In this document: in pieces, positions 35,979 to 37,690 of the stretch
Layout of the letters: each line of letters begins with the position of its first letter
How positions within the stretch are numbered: the first letter of the stretch is position 1
Program-made: the position numbers and the translations under genes
From: Verrucomicrobiaceae bacterium
GTDB lineage: Bacteria > Verrucomicrobiota > Verrucomicrobiia > Verrucomicrobiales > Verrucomicrobiaceae
NCBI GenBank assembly: GCA_947440575.1
Contig: CANETF010000020.1
Span: 1-37,690 of the forward strand
Length of the DNA stretch: 37,690 nucleotides
Direction of reading: 5' to 3'
Notes under the pieces: model-generated
What the model saw: the letters and a program-made list of their open reading frames with translations, nothing else
What the model was told of the DNA's origin: nothing
The model's database searches: none

Positions 35979-37166
35979 CTATCCTTCCCCCACATCGCCC
36001 TCACCCACACTCCCCACCACCCCCACTCGCGGACGAATCATCCGCTTCAAAGAACGCAACCCCACAAAACACGCCGCCGCAGGACTCCCCTGGGCATACC
36101 CCTCCACATCAATCAATCGCCTCGCCTCAGGACACCACTCCGTTTTGTAGCGATACTCCCCAGACAGCATCTCATACTCCCTGACGCCCCGTTCCAAACA
36201 CAACTCCACACAGTTCTTCACCGCCAAATTCCCCATCGAAAAAGCCGCATACTGACAGTCCCAACCAATCTGATAGTGATAGAAATGCTCGCCCTCAATG
36301 AACCCGTAACACCCCGCCACCATCTTCCCCTTCAACGCCAGCATCGGCATCTCCGCCCGCCCACTCGAAATCCATTTCGCCGCCAACCGCCGGTGAAACT
36401 CCCACGCCCGATCCTGACGAAACGAACTCCCGATTCCCGCCCAGCGATTCTCATGCAGCGCCCCCATCTGCGTCATCGCCTCCTCCCCTGACATCTCCAC
36501 CCCCGCCCGCAGACGCTCCATTCCCTCAATCGACATCACCGCGTCCCACCGTTTCCGCAAATTCCGCCGCCACCGACCCGAGTGCCGCGCCGCATAACGG
36601 TCCCAATCTCCGTCCAAACAGGTCCGCCGACTGTCGTGAATGTTCACCACCCCGGTAAACACCGTAAACCCCTTCAACTCCTGCATCAAAATCGGCAGGT
36701 TTGGCGACTCCTCAGGAATCTTGTTCAACCGCACCCCCTGCCACGACGCTCCCAGCAACTTCAACCCCTGGCAAAGCCTCGGCGTCAACTCCTGCTCACG
36801 CCCCGCCGGCACCAGAAAGTCCATCACCTCACCCTCCACATCGCCCACCCCGCCCAGCCAGCACAACTGCTTCAAATACTGCCTCGCCCCGCTGCTCGAG
36901 CACCCAATCACCAGTGGCGCAATCGCCTGCACCACCCCAAACCCATCCTTCGCCACCACCAGCGCCAGCTCATAATCCGCTCCATACAACTCCCACCAGA
37001 GCCGCACCCAATCCCACCTCATGAACGGCGTCCGCGTCTGGGAACTCTCCAACAACTCATCCCAAACCGGCTTCAGCGCGTCAAAACCCGCCTCCGTCCT
37101 CACAATCTCCAACTTCCCCGGCCAATCTCGATGATGCAAATCCGACGCCCCATTCACTTCCCACAT
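35979..37166 (-). CDS. GNAT / CelD (FemAB-like) acyltransferase
   Basis: A protein of about 395 residues in the GNAT/CelD (BioF2-like) family. It has an N-terminal LEIVRTEAGFDALKPVWDEL region and TRTPFMRWDWVRLWWELYG, followed by a FemAB-like core. The C-terminal acyltransferase half includes GRWRRNLRKRW, LHENRWAGIGSSF, LALKGKMVAGCYGFIEGEHF and YHYQIGWDCQYAAFSMGNLA. Family members are linked to cellulose or exopolysaccharide acylation and peptidoglycan-like aminoacylation, which fits its position upstream of two glycosyltransferases. The ATG at 37166 is chosen for its GGGAGAAGAGG Shine-Dalgarno; alternative starts at 37238 (ATG) and 37259 (GTG) would add 24 or 31 residues. Confidence 0.8.
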   Translation of the reverse strand: MWEVNGASDLHHRDWPGKLEIVRTEAGFDALKPVWDELLESSQTRTPFMRWDWVRLWWELYGADYELALVVAKDGFGVVQAIAPLVIGCSSSGARQYLKQLCWLGGVGDVEGEVMDFLVPAGREQELTPRLCQGLKLLGASWQGVRLNKIPEESPNLPILMQELKGFTVFTGVVNIHDSRRTCLDGDWDRYAARHSGRWRRNLRKRWDAVMSIEGMERLRAGVEMSGEEAMTQMGALHENRWAGIGSSFRQDRAWEFHRRLAAKWISSGRAEMPMLALKGKMVAGCYGFIEGEHFYHYQIGWDCQYAAFSMGNLAVKNCVELCLERGVREYEMLSGEYRYKTEWCPEARRLIDVEGYAQGSPAAACFVGLRSLKRMIRPRVGVVGSVGEGDVGEG

Positions 37167-37259
37167 CGCCTCTTCTCCCGCCATCATCCGCTTGGCGAGA
37201 GATAAATCAGCTGTCAGGTGAGCTCCAGAAGCTTGCATAAAGAAGAAAGCGGAAACCAC

Positions 37260-37322
37260 CGTCCGCCTCCCAGATGCTACCTCACCACTATCAAATTATC
37301 AAGAATATTTATAATTACTATA
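37260..37322. other. Short AT-rich spacer between panB and the GNAT gene
   Basis: The stretch 37291-37325 is strikingly AT-rich (CAAATTATCAAGAATATTTA and following) compared with its surroundings. It could provide a -10 region for the leftward gene cluster; no convincing -35/-10 pair or terminator stem was found. Confidence 0.3.
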
Positions 37323-37690
37323 TCAAAACCCCCGTACCGCTTCCAGAAACGCCCCCACCGCCCGAGTCGTTTCCCCCGCCACATCCGCCTCCGCCTTCGC
37401 AAACGGCGGCCTAAACCAGGGAAAACTCCCCAACAAATCGTGCGTCACCAGCACCTGCCCGTCCGTCCCCGTCCCCGACCCAATCCCAATCGTCGGGATC
37501 CCCACCTCCCTCGTAATCCGCACCGCCACCTCCGGTATCACACTCTCCAAAATCATCGCGCACGCCCCCGCCGCCTCCAGCGCCCGCGCATCCGCCAGCA
37601 ACTGCTCCGCCCCATCCACGGTCCGCCCCTTCTTCTTGTAGCCACCCTCCTCCCGCACCTGCTGCGGCAGCATCCCGATGTGCCCCACAA
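37323..37690 (-). CDS. panB: 3-methyl-2-oxobutanoate hydroxymethyltransferase, C-terminal part
   Basis: The last ~122 residues of PanB; the gene continues beyond the right edge. PanB transfers a hydroxymethyl group from methylene-tetrahydrofolate to 2-oxoisovalerate, the first step of pantothenate synthesis. Diagnostic stretches are MGHIGMLPQQVREEGGYKKK, ARALEAAGACAMILESVIPE, VAVRITREVGIPTIGIGSGT and GQVLVTHDLLGSF. The Glu in LESV matches the proposed catalytic base. The C-terminus ends in GAFLEAVRGF and TGA at 37323. Confidence 0.95.
   Translation of the reverse strand, partial: VGHIGMLPQQVREEGGYKKKGRTVDGAEQLLADARALEAAGACAMILESVIPEVAVRITREVGIPTIGIGSGTGTDGQVLVTHDLLGSFPWFRPPFAKAEADVAGETTRAVGAFLEAVRGF

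Overview
The window looks like chromosomal DNA of a GC-rich bacterium of the PVC superphylum, most likely a Verrucomicrobiae-class verrucomicrobium. The signs are a very large secreted ThuA / PVC-type CxxCH haem protein, an ECF-like sigma factor paired with a Ser/Thr kinase-TPR receptor, a fungal-type cystathionine gamma-synthase, a CPXCG protein, and many starts without a clear Shine-Dalgarno sequence. This assignment is an inference from gene content. No phage, IS element, CRISPR array or rRNA was seen.

Left part (1-16.9 kb). A complete livKHMGF-type branched-chain amino acid ABC operon reads rightward and is followed by a leftward tRNA-Gln(UUG). Next comes the giant leftward ThuA-propeller-cytochrome-ThuA protein. 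Divergent from it are the ECF-like sigma factor and its membrane Ser/Thr kinase. The kinase's last 119 bp overlap threonine synthase (thrC) tail to tail. Divergent from thrC are an SRPBCC protein, a CPXCG zinc-ribbon-like protein and an RppH-like Nudix hydrolase.

Middle part (16.9-25.1 kb, all leftward). recQ lies downstream of a sulfatase-modifying-factor-like secreted protein that lacks the catalytic cysteines. Upstream of these is a chaperone block in the order dnaK - putative lipoprotein - groES - groEL, closed by a strong intrinsic terminator.

The most interesting part is 25.06-30.07 kb. A 549-residue protein combines a complete three-His-box membrane fatty acid desaturase, an excisionase-type helix-turn-helix and a response-regulator receiver domain. 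It is followed by a six-TM sensor histidine kinase with no obvious extracellular domain. That kinase overlaps by 4 bp a receiver protein carrying a degenerate kinase module. The kinase pair has its own near-consensus promoter with a perfect 10-bp-arm dyad over the start region, and three CCAAAATG repeats lie upstream of the desaturase gene. My inference is a membrane-state-sensing circuit, loosely analogous to DesK/DesR, in which the desaturase itself is the phosphorylation target and possibly a membrane-tethered regulator.

Right part (30.08-37.69 kb, all leftward). From upstream to downstream: the 3' part of panB, a CelD/FemAB-like GNAT protein, a Tm-1-like (UPF0261) protein, a WaaE-like GT2 and a WaaG-like GT4 glycosyltransferase, and two tandem Cys/Met-metabolism PLP enzymes. 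Spacing from the GNAT gene downward is short enough for an operon.
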